Positions 38,138-46,986 of a stretch of 64,000 nucleotides of DNA are shown piece by piece. Below the pieces are notes generated by a model that was not told the DNA's origin, searched no databases, and saw nothing but the letters and a program-made list of their open reading frames with translations. The translations under genes and the position numbers were made by a program. The stretch lies in NCBI GenBank assembly GCA_963708115.1, contig CAVPRX010000002.1:248001-312000 (forward strand), in the 5' to 3' direction. The number at the start of each line of letters is the position of its first letter. Within the stretch, counting starts at the first letter, position 1. This DNA comes from VRUE01 sp963708115 (GTDB lineage Bacteria; Actinomycetota; Thermoleophilia; Solirubrobacterales; 70-9).

Positions 38138-38986
38138 ATGAGTGACGAGGCCGTTCCGGCGCCGGATCCGAAGGGACCGAGTCGAAAGCTTCCGGAGGAG
38201 GCGATAGCGGAGGCGAGGGTTCGGGCGCCTTCGCGAGGAAACCGGAAGCTTGAGAGCTTCTTGGACGCTGTGAACGGCGACGAGCAGGTTCGGACGTGGT
38301 GGTACATGGCTCAGGTCCATGCAGAACGGCTTGGCATGTCGGACCACTCGTGGGTGCATACCCAGATCGTTCTGAACATCGCTCTGCGGCTACTGCGGTT
38401 GCTGGTCAAGGGTGGGGTCGAGCCGGCCGTCGTTGCCGACCACGGGATGTCGGCTCGAGACGCCGAGGTCGTGGTGGCTGGCGGTGCCCTGCTGCACGAC
38501 GTCGGCATGTCGATCCACCGGGCCGATCACGAGGCCTACAGCTTGTTCCTGGCCAACGGCGCCCTGGAGAGGCTGCTTGCGAGCTCTTACAAGGAGCCGA
38601 AACGGACGGTCGTCGCGTCGGAGATTCTGCACGCGATCATCGGGCATAGGCGGCGGGGCGAGCCCTACACCGTCGAAGCTGGCGTGGTCCGGGTGGCTGA
38701 CGCGCTCGACATGGCTCAGGGGCGCACCCGGATCCCGCTGGAGGCGGGTCAGGAGGGGATCCACTCGATCTCCGCTGCTGCCGTCGACGAGGTGCGGATC
38801 GAAGCGGGGGAGGAGCGGCCGGTGCGGATTGAGATCGAGCTCAACAACTCGGCCGGGATCTTCCAGGTCGACGACCTGCTTGCAACCAAGATCCGCGGCA
38901 CCCCACTGGAGGGCCGGGTCGAAGTCGCCGCCAAGATCGAGGGCGAGACCGAGAAACGGCTCCTAACGGGATTCAGGCTGGACTAG
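38138..38986 (+). CDS. HD-domain phosphohydrolase-like protein
   Basis: A 282-residue protein with the metal-binding HD pattern: HSWVHTQIVLNIALRLL, GGALLHDVGMSIHR, IIGHRRRGEPYTVEAGVVRVADALDMAQGR. These H...HD...H...D residues are those of HD phosphohydrolases acting on nucleotides. The substrate is unknown. The C-terminal ~80 residues form an extra domain. The ATG at 38138 lies 15 nt after the hairpin repeat. Its stop overlaps the end of a convergent small gene by 4 nt. Confidence 0.8.
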   Translation: MSDEAVPAPDPKGPSRKLPEEAIAEARVRAPSRGNRKLESFLDAVNGDEQVRTWWYMAQVHAERLGMSDHSWVHTQIVLNIALRLLRLLVKGGVEPAVVADHGMSARDAEVVVAGGALLHDVGMSIHRADHEAYSLFLANGALERLLASSYKEPKRTVVASEILHAIIGHRRRGEPYTVEAGVVRVADALDMAQGRTRIPLEAGQEGIHSISAAAVDEVRIEAGEERPVRIEIELNNSAGIFQVDDLLATKIRGTPLEGRVEVAAKIEGETEKRLLTGFRLD

Positions 38987-39249
38987 CCGAGGCGCTGCAG
39001 GGTTTGCTTGCGCATTTCCTTGCGCTTCTCGAGCCGGCCCTGGAGCAGCGAGAGGGCGATGACCAGGACAGCAAAGAAGGCGATAACGCCAAAGCAGAAG
39101 AAGGTCACCGTCTTGTCGGTGGTAGGCCCGGCAAGCCCAACCCCGTTCTCGGCAAATGCAGCTGGGACCGCAAGCAGCAGCATCGTCAGGGCTGCGAGCA
39201 GAGCGGCGGCAATCCGGGCGCGGCGAGAGGGCGACTTCACGCCTGGCAA
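38983..39249 (-). CDS. Small membrane protein (88 residues)
   Basis: A likely signal peptide (AALLAALTMLLLAVPAAFAENG) followed by a single membrane helix (TVTFFCFGVIAFFAVLVIALSLL) and a basic cytoplasmic tail (QGRLEKRKEMRKQTLQRLG). The topology suggests an exported N-terminus of about 20 residues. No family is recognised. Confidence 0.65.
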   Translation of the reverse strand: MPGVKSPSRRARIAAALLAALTMLLLAVPAAFAENGVGLAGPTTDKTVTFFCFGVIAFFAVLVIALSLLQGRLEKRKEMRKQTLQRLG

Positions 39250-39320
39250 TCTAGCGCACAGGGGCGGCGTCTTGGTCGCGGCTCATCCCCCCTTTAGGTG
39301 CTCTCATAGGATGCGCCGTC

Positions 39321-40163
39321 ATGTCTGAGCTAGAGGCTTTGCTGCTGGGAATCGTCCAGGGGCTAACCGAGTTCCTGCCGATCTCCTCTTCGGGCCACCT
39401 GATCCTGGTGCCCTGGCTGCAGGACTACACGTTCTTGCTCGAACATCCTCACTTCAACAAGACCTTCGACGTGGCTCTGCATGCCGGCACGTTGGTGGCG
39501 GCGATCGTCTACTTCCGCCACGAGGTCGTGCAGCTCATTCGCAGCTTCCTGGCAGCGGTCAGGGTGCGGTCGATCGAAAGCCCCGACCAGCGGCTCGCGA
39601 TTGCGATTGCGGTGGGCACCGTGCCGGCCATCATCTTCGGCGGCCTCGCCTCCGGCTTCATCGAAGACCACCTCGGCGAGCCGTGGATGATCGCAATCCA
39701 GCTGATCCTCTTTGGCGCTCTGTTGCTGTATGCCGACCGCCTGCCCCAGCGCAAGAAGCTGGAGGAATCGTCGGTCAAGGACGGCCTCTACATCGGCCTC
39801 GCCCAGGTCCTCGCCCTGGCGCCGGGCACCTCGCGTTCGGGAATCACGATCACCGCCGCCCGCTACCTGGGCCTCGACCGCGACGCCGCCGCGCGCTTCT
39901 CCTTCCTGTTGCTGATCCCGATCGTCGCCGGCGCCACCGTCTTCAAGGCGGCCAGCGCGATCCACGAAGGCTTGCCCAGCGGTGTCGCTGGCCCGATGAT
40001 CGTCGGCACCCTCGCGGCGGCGATCTCCGGCTACCTGGCCATCGCCTTCCTCCTCCGCCTCCTGCGCACCTCTTCCTATGCACCGTTCGTCTACTACCGC
40101 TTCGTGGTGGGGGTAGCGGTCCTGCTGATCATCGCCACCGGGCTTCGTCCCGCCACTTTCTGA
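39321..40163 (+). CDS. uppP: Undecaprenyl-diphosphatase (UppP/BacA)
   Basis: A 280-residue integral membrane enzyme with about eight helices that recycles undecaprenyl pyrophosphate to the monophosphate carrier for cell-wall synthesis. Both consensus motifs are present: GLTEFLPISSSGHLIL and PGTSRSGITITAARYLGL. It also gives basal bacitracin resistance in other bacteria. It stands alone; the terminator at 40191-40219 follows. Confidence 0.96.
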   Translation: MSELEALLLGIVQGLTEFLPISSSGHLILVPWLQDYTFLLEHPHFNKTFDVALHAGTLVAAIVYFRHEVVQLIRSFLAAVRVRSIESPDQRLAIAIAVGTVPAIIFGGLASGFIEDHLGEPWMIAIQLILFGALLLYADRLPQRKKLEESSVKDGLYIGLAQVLALAPGTSRSGITITAARYLGLDRDAAARFSFLLLIPIVAGATVFKAASAIHEGLPSGVAGPMIVGTLAAAISGYLAIAFLLRLLRTSSYAPFVYYRFVVGVAVLLIIATGLRPATF

Positions 40164-40190
40164 GCCGGGAGAGGCTCTTGACAGAAAAAG

Positions 40191-40219
40191 CAAGCGGCCC
40201 AGGGCAGGTGGGCCGCTTG
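40191..40219 (+). terminator. uppP terminator hairpin
   Basis: A perfect 10-bp stem CAAGCGGCCC / GGGCCGCTTG with a 9-nt loop, 27 nt after the uppP stop. No T-run. Confidence 0.65.
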
Positions 40220-40469
40220 CGACGAGAGAGGAGTCTCGTGAGACCCGATATTGACCGCGGGCAGAGGGTTGTGGGTGAAAATTCCGATAAAGGCTCGCAC
40301 CCGACTTTGCGCCTGGTTTCCGCAAATTACGCACTTCGAGTTGTAAAAATCCTGTGAAAGCAGGGATTTCGCACTGGGGTCCGACGACCGGTGTGCATAC
40401 AATCGCGCTGTCTGACGGGTGTGGGCAGATTCACAACCAATGTGCCCGTCGGCCACAGCGGCGCCAAAC
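40220..40469. promoter_or_regulatory. Leader region of the PhoB-like regulator gene
   Basis: This 250-bp region is clearly AT-richer than its surroundings. It contains a possible -10 (TACAAT, 40398-40403) about 66 nt before the regulator start, and a short stem AAATCCTG/CAGGGATTT (about 40345-40370). No tRNA or riboswitch was recognised. Confidence 0.4.
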
Positions 40470-41264
40470 GTGAACTCACAGCAGACCACCAGGCTCGCGG
40501 TTATCGACGACGACAGCGGCTTCGTCACGGTTCTGGCGAAGCGCACCGAGGCCGCCGGCTGGCAGCAGCGCACCCTCGCCGGGGCGATCCCGCCGGAGGA
40601 GCTGGTGGCGTTGAAGCTGAACGCGCTGCTGGTCGACCCCGCGGTCCTCGGCGAAGACGCGTGGGCCTACCTGGAGCGTATCTGCGGAATGCTCCCCGAT
40701 CTCGGCGTCGTCGTCTGCACCAGCCGCTCGACGGTCGCCCAGCGGGTCCGTGGCCTGCGCCTCGGGGTCGACGACTGGATTACGAAGCCGTGCCACCCCG
40801 AAGAGGCGATCGCCCGTCTTGAAGCGGTCTCGCGCCGCCGACGCCGCGCCCGCCCGCAGGTCGAGGCCGGGCCGGTGGTTGCCGGCGAGCTGGAGATCCG
40901 CTCCGATCGCTTCCAGGCCTTCGCCGGCGAAGTCAGCCTCGACCTGACCAGGCGCGAGTTTGAGCTGCTGCAGCTGCTTGCCGACTCGCCCGGGCAGGTG
41001 CTCGAGCGCGAGGCCATCTACCAGCGGGTCTGGGGCTACGCGATGGCTCACGGCGACCGCTCTGTCGACGTCTTCATCCGCAAGCTGCGCCAGAAGCTGG
41101 AGAAGCTCTCGCCGAGCTGGAGTTACATCCACACCCACTTTGGGGTCGGCTATCGCTTCGATCCCGAGCCTCTCGCCGGCGATACGGCTATCGCCTCGCC
41201 ACCCGCTGCGCCCCCGGTGGACGTCGGTCCGGTGCAGGTTTCGGACGCCGTCACGACCGCCTGA
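40470..41264 (+). CDS. OmpR/PhoB-type response regulator
   Basis: A 264-residue regulator. The receiver domain has acidic residues DDD near the N-terminus, a candidate phospho-acceptor Asp in NALLVDPAV, and Lys in TKPCHPEEA. The C-terminal winged helix (LTRREFELLQLLADSPGQVLEREAIYQRVWGY...VDVFIRKLRQKLE...HTHFGVGYRF) is typical of OmpR/PhoB. It lies directly upstream of pstSCAB-phoU and is the likely phosphate regulator; the histidine kinase is not in the window. GTG start at 40470 is preferred over the upstream 40419 codon. Confidence 0.88.
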   Translation: MNSQQTTRLAVIDDDSGFVTVLAKRTEAAGWQQRTLAGAIPPEELVALKLNALLVDPAVLGEDAWAYLERICGMLPDLGVVVCTSRSTVAQRVRGLRLGVDDWITKPCHPEEAIARLEAVSRRRRRARPQVEAGPVVAGELEIRSDRFQAFAGEVSLDLTRREFELLQLLADSPGQVLEREAIYQRVWGYAMAHGDRSVDVFIRKLRQKLEKLSPSWSYIHTHFGVGYRFDPEPLAGDTAIASPPAAPPVDVGPVQVSDAVTTA

Positions 41265-41279
41265 GCGCTCTCCTCGCGC

Positions 41280-41310
41280 TTTACATCTTTTTCACATCTT
41301 CGTTACAGGC
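41280..41310 (+). promoter_or_regulatory. Putative Pho box before pstS
   Basis: Three direct units at 11-bp spacing, TTTACATCTTT, TTCACATCTTC and GTTACAGGCAG, lie 94 nt before the pstS start. Eleven-base direct repeats with a TTCACA-like core are the hallmark of PhoB/PhoP boxes. The PhoB-like gene next door is the natural candidate to bind here. Confidence 0.65.
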
Positions 41311-41403
41311 AGGCAACAAGCTGTCAGCGGGCCGCTGAGAGTGTGGCGGCGAGGTCGGTCCTCCGGGCTGGCAGTAGGAGTGAACAAACGAGAAGGAGAC
41401 AGA

Positions 41404-42363
41404 GTGACTAGCTCCAAGTGGCTCATGGTCGTCGCCTCCGTCGCCGTCCTGGCGATCGGGGTAGCGGCGTGCGGCAGCAGCAGCGACGACGAAACGAGCG
41501 GCGGTGGCGGCGATCTTTCGGGCTCCATCCGCATCGACGGATCGAGCACCGTTGCGCCCCTCACCGAAGCGATCGCCGAGGAATTCCAGGCGGAAAACCC
41601 AGACGTCAAGGTGACTGTCGGGACCGCGGGCACCGGCGGCGGCTTCGAAAAATTCTGCGCCGGAGAAACCGACATCAGCGACGCCTCGCGTGAAATCGAG
41701 CCCGAAGAGGTCGCCGCCTGCAAGAAGGACGGGATCTCCTACGAGGACGTCCATGTCGCGACCGACGCGCTGACCGTGATGATCAACAACGAAAACCCGG
41801 TCAGCTGCCTCACCGTCGACCAGCTCAGCGCCGTCTGGGGCCCGGACTCCAAGCTTTCCAACTGGAATGAAATCCCCGGCCTGGAAGAGGAATTCGACGA
41901 GGAGCTGGCGCTCTTCGGCCCCGGCACCGACTCCGGCACCTTCGACTACTTCACCGATGAAATCAACGGTGAAGAGGGCGCCACCCGCAAGGACTACAAC
42001 AACGTCGGCGAGAACGACAACACCACCGTGACCGGGGTCGAGGGCGCCCCGGGCGGCATTGGCTACGCCGGCTTCTCTTACTACACCGAGAACGAAGGCA
42101 AGCTGAAAGCGCTGGAAGTCGACAATGGCAAAGGCTGCGTCGGCCCCTCGGTCGAAACGGCCCAGGACGGCTCCTACTCGCCGCTCAGCCGGCCGCTGTT
42201 CATCTACCCGAGCGAGACCGCGCTGAAGAAGCCGGAGGTCAAGGCGTTCGTCGATTTCTACCTCGCGAACGTCAACGGCATCGCCGAAGCGGTCGGCTTC
42301 GTGCCATTGACCGAAGAACAGCTCGAAGAGTCCGAAGCGGCAGCGGAAAAGGCCGGCGTCTAG
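41404..42363 (+). CDS. pstS: Phosphate ABC transporter substrate-binding protein
   Basis: A 319-residue lipoprotein: the signal ends at the lipobox VAACG, so the mature protein is lipid-anchored. The phosphate-binding fold is recognised from IRIDGSSTVAPLTEAIAEEF, VGTAGTGGGFEKFCAGETDISDASR, and GTDSGTFDYF. It binds Pi with high affinity and hands it to PstCA. The GTG at 41404 follows GAAGGAGA. It is the first gene of the pst operon and is preceded by the Pho box. Confidence 0.95.
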   Translation: MTSSKWLMVVASVAVLAIGVAACGSSSDDETSGGGGDLSGSIRIDGSSTVAPLTEAIAEEFQAENPDVKVTVGTAGTGGGFEKFCAGETDISDASREIEPEEVAACKKDGISYEDVHVATDALTVMINNENPVSCLTVDQLSAVWGPDSKLSNWNEIPGLEEEFDEELALFGPGTDSGTFDYFTDEINGEEGATRKDYNNVGENDNTTVTGVEGAPGGIGYAGFSYYTENEGKLKALEVDNGKGCVGPSVETAQDGSYSPLSRPLFIYPSETALKKPEVKAFVDFYLANVNGIAEAVGFVPLTEEQLEESEAAAEKAGV

Positions 42364-42405
42364 CGCCATCCGCGGCTCGTGATCGGTACCAGCGGCAAGA
42401 CGACT

Positions 42406-43349
42406 ATGGAGCCGGCCGGGGAAGCCCCGGCCGGCTCCAGGCGTCGAGCCGCCGCTACGGCGAGAAGGCCATCCAGGGCGTCCTCGCGCTCTGCGGCATC
42501 CTCTCGGTGCTGACCACGACGGCGATCGTCATCTCGCTGGTCGGGCCGACGATCGGCTTCTTCGAAGTCGTCCCGATCGGCGACTTCCTCTTCGGCACCG
42601 ACTGGACGCCCCAGTTCGAGCCGCCCAGCTTCGGCGTGCTGGCGATCGTCGCCGGCACGCTCAACGTCACCCTCTGGGCGATGTTGTTCGCGATCCCGAT
42701 CGGCCTCGGGTCGGCGATCTACCTGAGCGAGTACGCGTCGCCACGGGTGCGCAAGACGCTCAAGCCAACCCTCGAGATCCTCGCCGGCATTCCCACGGTG
42801 GCGATCGGCTTCTTCGCCGCCACCTTCATCCTGCCGCAGGTCATCCAGCCGCTCTGGCCCGGTGACTTCCTTGGCGGCGCGGTTGGCAAACCGTTCATGG
42901 CGCTCGCCGCCGGGCTCGGCATCGGCCTGATGATCGTGCCGATCATCGCCTCGATCTCGGAGGACGCGATGTCCTCTGTCCCGCGTGGCCTGCGCGAAGG
43001 GGCCTACGCGATGGGCGCGACGAAGATGGAGGTATCGACCAGAGTCGTCTTTCCGGCGGCGCTCTCGGGCATCGTCGCCTCGATCGTCCTGGCGATCTCA
43101 CGCGCCCTAGGCGAGACGATGATCGTCGTCCTCGCCGCCGGCTCGACCCCTAACTTCACCCTCAACCCGGTCGAGGCAATCCAGGCGATGACCTCTTACA
43201 TCGCCGTCACCGCGACGGGCGACATTCCGGCGGGCTCGATCAGCTACAAGTCGGTCTTCGCGGTCGGCACGTTGCTCTTCCTGATCACCCTGACGATGAA
43301 CGTGATCAGCATCAGGCTGGTCCGCAAGTACCGCGAGGTCTACGAGTGA
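42406..43349 (+). CDS. pstC: Phosphate ABC transporter permease PstC (start region in question)
   Basis: Six-helix permease with the EAA loop region GLREGAYAMGATKMEVSTRVVFPAALSGIV. The clear reading frame begins at a GTG (42507), but codons upstream of it in the same frame (42456-42506, YGEKAIQGVLALCGILS) complete the first helix and have no start codon. An ATG at 42406 and a GTG at 42379 are in the next frame. One missing base near 42416-42445 (runs GGGG, CCCC) would join them. If the sequence is correct, the protein starts at 42507 with half of helix 1 missing. Confidence 0.8.
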
Positions 43350-44290
43350 TGGCGGATCCGGGGGCGGCTGCGCCTCGTAATCGCCTGGCGGTCGCCGGCG
43401 CCCGGGCGACGACGCAGGCGATGCTGAGCAACCAGCCACGCGGCGATGTGATCCGCAACATGCTCTTCGCGGGGTTGCTCCTGCTGGCGATCCTGATTGC
43501 CTTGGCGGGTTTGATCGCGCTGCTCGTCCAGGCGTTTGTCAAAGGGGCCCCGGCACTTAGCCCTGACCTCTTCCTCAACGGGCCTTCTCGTCTCCACCCT
43601 GAGAGTGCGGGCTTCCGCACCGCAATTCTCGGTTCCTTGGAGCTGATCGCGGGCGTGATCCTCTTCGTCGTGCCGGTCGGGGTCGGCGCCGCCCTCTATC
43701 TGGAGGAGTACGCCGACAAGAGCCGCTGGTGGAATCGTCTGATCGAGGTCAACATCCAAAACCTCGCTGCGGTCCCCTCGATCATCTACGGCATCCTCGG
43801 GCTCGGGTTCATAGTGCGCGGGCCGCTTGACCTTGGCTTCATCCTTGCCGCCGGCTCGCTCACCTTGGCGTTGCTGGTGCTGCCGATGGTGATCATCGCC
43901 GCCCGCGAGGCGATCCGCGCCGTGCCCGACTCGATTCGACAGGGGTCACTCGCCCTCGGCGCGACCAAGTGGCAGACGATCCGCCGCCAAGTCCTGCCCT
44001 CCTCGGTTCCCGGGATCATCACCGGGATCATCCTCGCGGTCTCGCGAGCCTTGGGGGAGGCGGCTCCGCTGTTGTTGGTCGGAGCCGCCGCGTTCGCCCC
44101 CTTCGATCCACGGCCATTTGCCAGCGATGGCTACACCGCGCTGCCGGTGCAGATCTACAACTACGCGACTCAGCCTCAGGAGGAGCTCCGGGCGCTCGCT
44201 GCGGCGGGCATCATCGTGATGCTCGTCGTCCTGCTGGCGATGAACTCCGTCGCGATCTGGCTACGAAATCGTTACGAGCAGCGGTGGTAA
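43346..44290 (+). CDS. pstA: Phosphate ABC transporter permease PstA
   Basis: A 314-residue permease with about six helices and the conserved loop SIRQGSLALGATKWQTIRRQVLPSSVPGIITG. It pairs with PstC to form the Pi channel. The ATG overlaps the pstC stop by 4 nt (ATGA). The basic ~25-residue N-terminal extension (MMADPGAAAPRNRLAVAGAR) precedes helix 1. Confidence 0.95.
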   Translation: MMADPGAAAPRNRLAVAGARATTQAMLSNQPRGDVIRNMLFAGLLLLAILIALAGLIALLVQAFVKGAPALSPDLFLNGPSRLHPESAGFRTAILGSLELIAGVILFVVPVGVGAALYLEEYADKSRWWNRLIEVNIQNLAAVPSIIYGILGLGFIVRGPLDLGFILAAGSLTLALLVLPMVIIAAREAIRAVPDSIRQGSLALGATKWQTIRRQVLPSSVPGIITGIILAVSRALGEAAPLLLVGAAAFAPFDPRPFASDGYTALPVQIYNYATQPQEELRALAAAGIIVMLVVLLAMNSVAIWLRNRYEQRW

Positions 44291-44300
44291 GGGGAATAGA

Positions 44301-45206
44301 GTGAGCGAGAAGATGGCGCAGGACGAGAGCAGAGCTGAGACCGGGCGCTCCAGCCGCGAAGCAGCGGCGGAGCGTGCGGCGATCGCGGTGCGTCCGGGTG
44401 AGTTCCGCCATGGCGCTTCCGGCAAGCGGGAGAAGGTCTTCGAGCTGAAGAGCGCCGGCGTCCAGTACAGCGGCGTGACCGCGGTCCGCGATATCTCGAT
44501 GGACATCCACCGCAACGACGTGACGGCTCTGATCGGCCCCTCCGGCTGTGGCAAGAGCACCCTCCTGCGCTGCCTCAACCGGATGAACGACCTGATCCCC
44601 GGGGCGGAAGTGCAGGGTGAGCTGCTCTACCACGGCGAGGATCTCTACGGGCCGACGGTCGACCCGGTCCAGGTCCGCAAGCTGATCGGGATGGTCTTCC
44701 AGAAACCGAACCCCTTCCCCAAGTCGATCTACGACAACGTCGCCTTCGGCCCGCGGGTCCTCGGCCAGAAGGACGACCTCGACAAGACTGTCGAGGAAGC
44801 GTTGCGCGGAGCGGCGCTGTGGGAGGAGGTCAAAGACCGCCTCGACGCCAACGCCTTCGGGCTCTCCGGCGGTCAGCAGCAGCGCCTCTGCATCGCCCGC
44901 TGTATCGCGGTGAACCCGGACACGATCCTGATGGACGAGCCCTGCTCGGCGCTCGACCCGATCTCGACCGGGAAGATCGAGGATCTGATGATCGAGCTGA
45001 AGAAGGAGTTCTCGATCGTCATCGTCACCCACAACATGCAGCAGGCGGCGCGGGTCTCCGACCGGACCGCCTTCCTGATGGTCGAGCTGGACGCCGACGA
45101 GGACAATCGCTGGGGCCGGCTGGTCGAGTACGACGAGACGGAGAAGATCTTCACCAACCCGGCTGACCGGCGCACCGAGGACTACGTCTCCGGCAAGGTC
45201 GGCTGA
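44301..45206 (+). CDS. pstB: Phosphate ABC transporter ATP-binding protein
   Basis: A 301-residue ABC ATPase with Walker A GPSGCGKSTLLRCLNRMND, the PstB-specific QKPNPFPKSIYDNVAFGPR, signature LSGGQQQRLCIARC and Walker B ILMDEPCSALDPIS. A 45-residue charged N-terminal extension is longer than in E. coli PstB. It powers Pi import with PstCA. phoU begins 8 nt after the stop. Confidence 0.96.
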   Translation: MSEKMAQDESRAETGRSSREAAAERAAIAVRPGEFRHGASGKREKVFELKSAGVQYSGVTAVRDISMDIHRNDVTALIGPSGCGKSTLLRCLNRMNDLIPGAEVQGELLYHGEDLYGPTVDPVQVRKLIGMVFQKPNPFPKSIYDNVAFGPRVLGQKDDLDKTVEEALRGAALWEEVKDRLDANAFGLSGGQQQRLCIARCIAVNPDTILMDEPCSALDPISTGKIEDLMIELKKEFSIVIVTHNMQQAARVSDRTAFLMVELDADEDNRWGRLVEYDETEKIFTNPADRRTEDYVSGKVG

Positions 45207-45214
45207 GGGTTCCG

Positions 45215-45901
45215 ATGGTTGAGCAGACCAGGGTCTACTACCAGGAGGAACTGGAGCAGCTCGAGGCGAGTGGCCTGGGGGGCCTCGACCTGGTTCTCGC
45301 CGCCCTGGGTCGCACTATGGAAGCGGTCGAGCAGCAGGACGTCGAGCTGGCCCAGATCGTGATCGCCGACGACGATCGCATCGACGGCCGTTACCTCGAG
45401 GTGCACCAGAGCCTGATCACGCTGCTCGCCACGCAGTCGCCGGTGGCGACCGACCTGCGGCTGATCTCGGCGCTGCTGCACGTGCTGAAGAACGTCGAGC
45501 GGATGGGCGACCAGTGCGTGAACATCTGCAAGATGATCCCGTTGACCGGCAACGAGCCGCCGGCCGACGCGGAGATGGTGGGGCTGATCCTGGCCATGGG
45601 CAAGCAGAGCCGCACGCTGATCAGTCAGTCCAAGCGGGCCTTCGAAGACCGCAACGTCGAGATGGCACGCGATCTCGTCCGCCAGGACGATGTGGTCGAC
45701 AACCTCAACCGCGAATGCTTCGGCCTGGCGTTGGAGATCGGCGATGACCCCGACCGTCGCGAGTGGGCGATGACGATGCTGCTCGCCGCCCGCGCGATCG
45801 AGCGCATCGGCGATAACGCGGTCGACATCGGTGAGCAGGTCGCCTTCGTAGTCACCGGACTCTTCCGCGAGTTCGAGGACGCCTCGCACCCGAGCGTCTA
45901 G
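45215..45901 (+). CDS. phoU: Phosphate transport system regulator PhoU
   Basis: A 228-residue protein of two three-helix bundles, each carrying the metal-binding E/DxxxD pattern (VIADDDRIDGRYLEVHQ; VRQDDVVDNLNRECF). PhoU links the Pst transporter to the Pho two-component system and represses it when Pi is ample. Last gene of the pst operon; ppx begins 36 nt later and may be cotranscribed. Confidence 0.93.
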   Translation: MVEQTRVYYQEELEQLEASGLGGLDLVLAALGRTMEAVEQQDVELAQIVIADDDRIDGRYLEVHQSLITLLATQSPVATDLRLISALLHVLKNVERMGDQCVNICKMIPLTGNEPPADAEMVGLILAMGKQSRTLISQSKRAFEDRNVEMARDLVRQDDVVDNLNRECFGLALEIGDDPDRREWAMTMLLAARAIERIGDNAVDIGEQVAFVVTGLFREFEDASHPSV

Positions 45902-45937
45902 GCACGCTCCGGGTTGAGATCCGGGCTGTCTGGGAAC

Positions 45938-46864
45938 ATGACGATTGAGTCCGGGATGCTCTGCGCCGCCATAGATATTGGGTCCAATACGACGCGATTG
46001 CTCGTGGCGGAGCCTGTCGACGGTCAGTTGAAGAAGGTGATGGAGCAGCGGGCCTATACGCGGATCAACAAGGCGATCCGCGATTCGGGGGAGATTCCCG
46101 ACGAGAAGGCTTCTGAGGTCGCCGAGGTCGTGGCGACGCAGGTGCGGCTGGCGCGTGAGCTGGGAGCGGAGACGATTCGCGCAGTGGCGACCGCGGCCGT
46201 CCGCGAAGCGAGCAACGGCGCTGTCGTCGCCAAACAGATCGGCGACGGGGCCGGTGTTCCCGTCGAGATCCTCTCCGAGCAGGAGGAGGGGCGACTCTCC
46301 TTTATCGGCGCGACCAAAACGCTCGGCCATCCGGTCGACGGCCTGGTCGGTGTCGTCGACGTCGGCGGCGGCTCGACCGAGGTCATCCTCGGCACCGTCC
46401 CCGGCGGTGTGCAGGAGGTCCGCTCCTGGCGCGTCGGCTCCGGCGTGCTGGCCGACGAGTTGATCGCCTCGGACCCGCCCTCGGCGGCCGAGGTCCGCAA
46501 GATCCGCGACCGGATCGACGATCTCTTTGCCGACGTGGAGATCGAGCAGCCCACTCAGGCCGTCGCGGTCGGCGGCAGCGCGACCTCGCTGCGCCGCCTG
46601 GTCGGAGCGGTGCTCGAGTACGAGACGTTGGAGCGGGGGGTGCGCGTCCTCTGCGGCGACCCGGCCGCTGACGTCGCACGCCGCTTCGAGCTCGACCCCG
46701 AACGGGTGCGCATCCTCGCCACCGGCGTGCTGCTGCTGGAGAAACTCTCCGAGCTGCTCGGGCAGCCGTTGCAGATCGGCAAGGGTGGCCTTCGCGAGGG
46801 CGTCGTCCTCGACCAGCTGAATGGGAACGCCAATGGCTCTTCTCCGGCGCGGTTGGCGGCCTAA
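45938..46864 (+). CDS. ppx: Ppx/GppA family exopolyphosphatase
   Basis: A 308-residue acetate/sugar kinase/actin-fold phosphatase: AIDIGSNTTRLLVAE (phosphate 1 loop), VATAAVREASNG, ILSEQEEGRLSFIGA, GVVDVGGGSTEVILG and AVGGSATSLRRLV. It removes Pi from polyphosphate, or pppGpp, or both. It is the short one-domain type common in actinomycetes. It sits between phoU and the CHAD genes, near ppk, consistent with polyphosphate turnover. The right end lies in the first bases of a long inverted repeat. Confidence 0.93.
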   Translation: MTIESGMLCAAIDIGSNTTRLLVAEPVDGQLKKVMEQRAYTRINKAIRDSGEIPDEKASEVAEVVATQVRLARELGAETIRAVATAAVREASNGAVVAKQIGDGAGVPVEILSEQEEGRLSFIGATKTLGHPVDGLVGVVDVGGGSTEVILGTVPGGVQEVRSWRVGSGVLADELIASDPPSAAEVRKIRDRIDDLFADVEIEQPTQAVAVGGSATSLRRLVGAVLEYETLERGVRVLCGDPAADVARRFELDPERVRILATGVLLLEKLSELLGQPLQIGKGGLREGVVLDQLNGNANGSSPARLAA

Positions 46865-46977
46865 AGCCATCCGGTAGGGGTTCCACTTAACTTCTTTCGG
46901 TGGGTCGCCTGTGGGCTGGCGCCCGTAGCCCACACCGAAAAAGTACAAGACGTTCCACCCCTACCGGATGGCTTTAG
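46861..46977. repeat. Long inverted repeat after ppx
   Basis: A perfect 20-bp inverted repeat (46861-46880 against 46958-46977) encloses 77 nt with nested repeats (TTCGGTG/CACACCGAA, GTGGGC/GCCCAC). The left arm includes the ppx stop codon. Similar in size to the hairpin repeat family but without its GGAACCCGC / CTCACAAGTTCC sequences. It may terminate ppx. Confidence 0.6.
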
Positions 46978-46986
46978 GCTGAGTGC

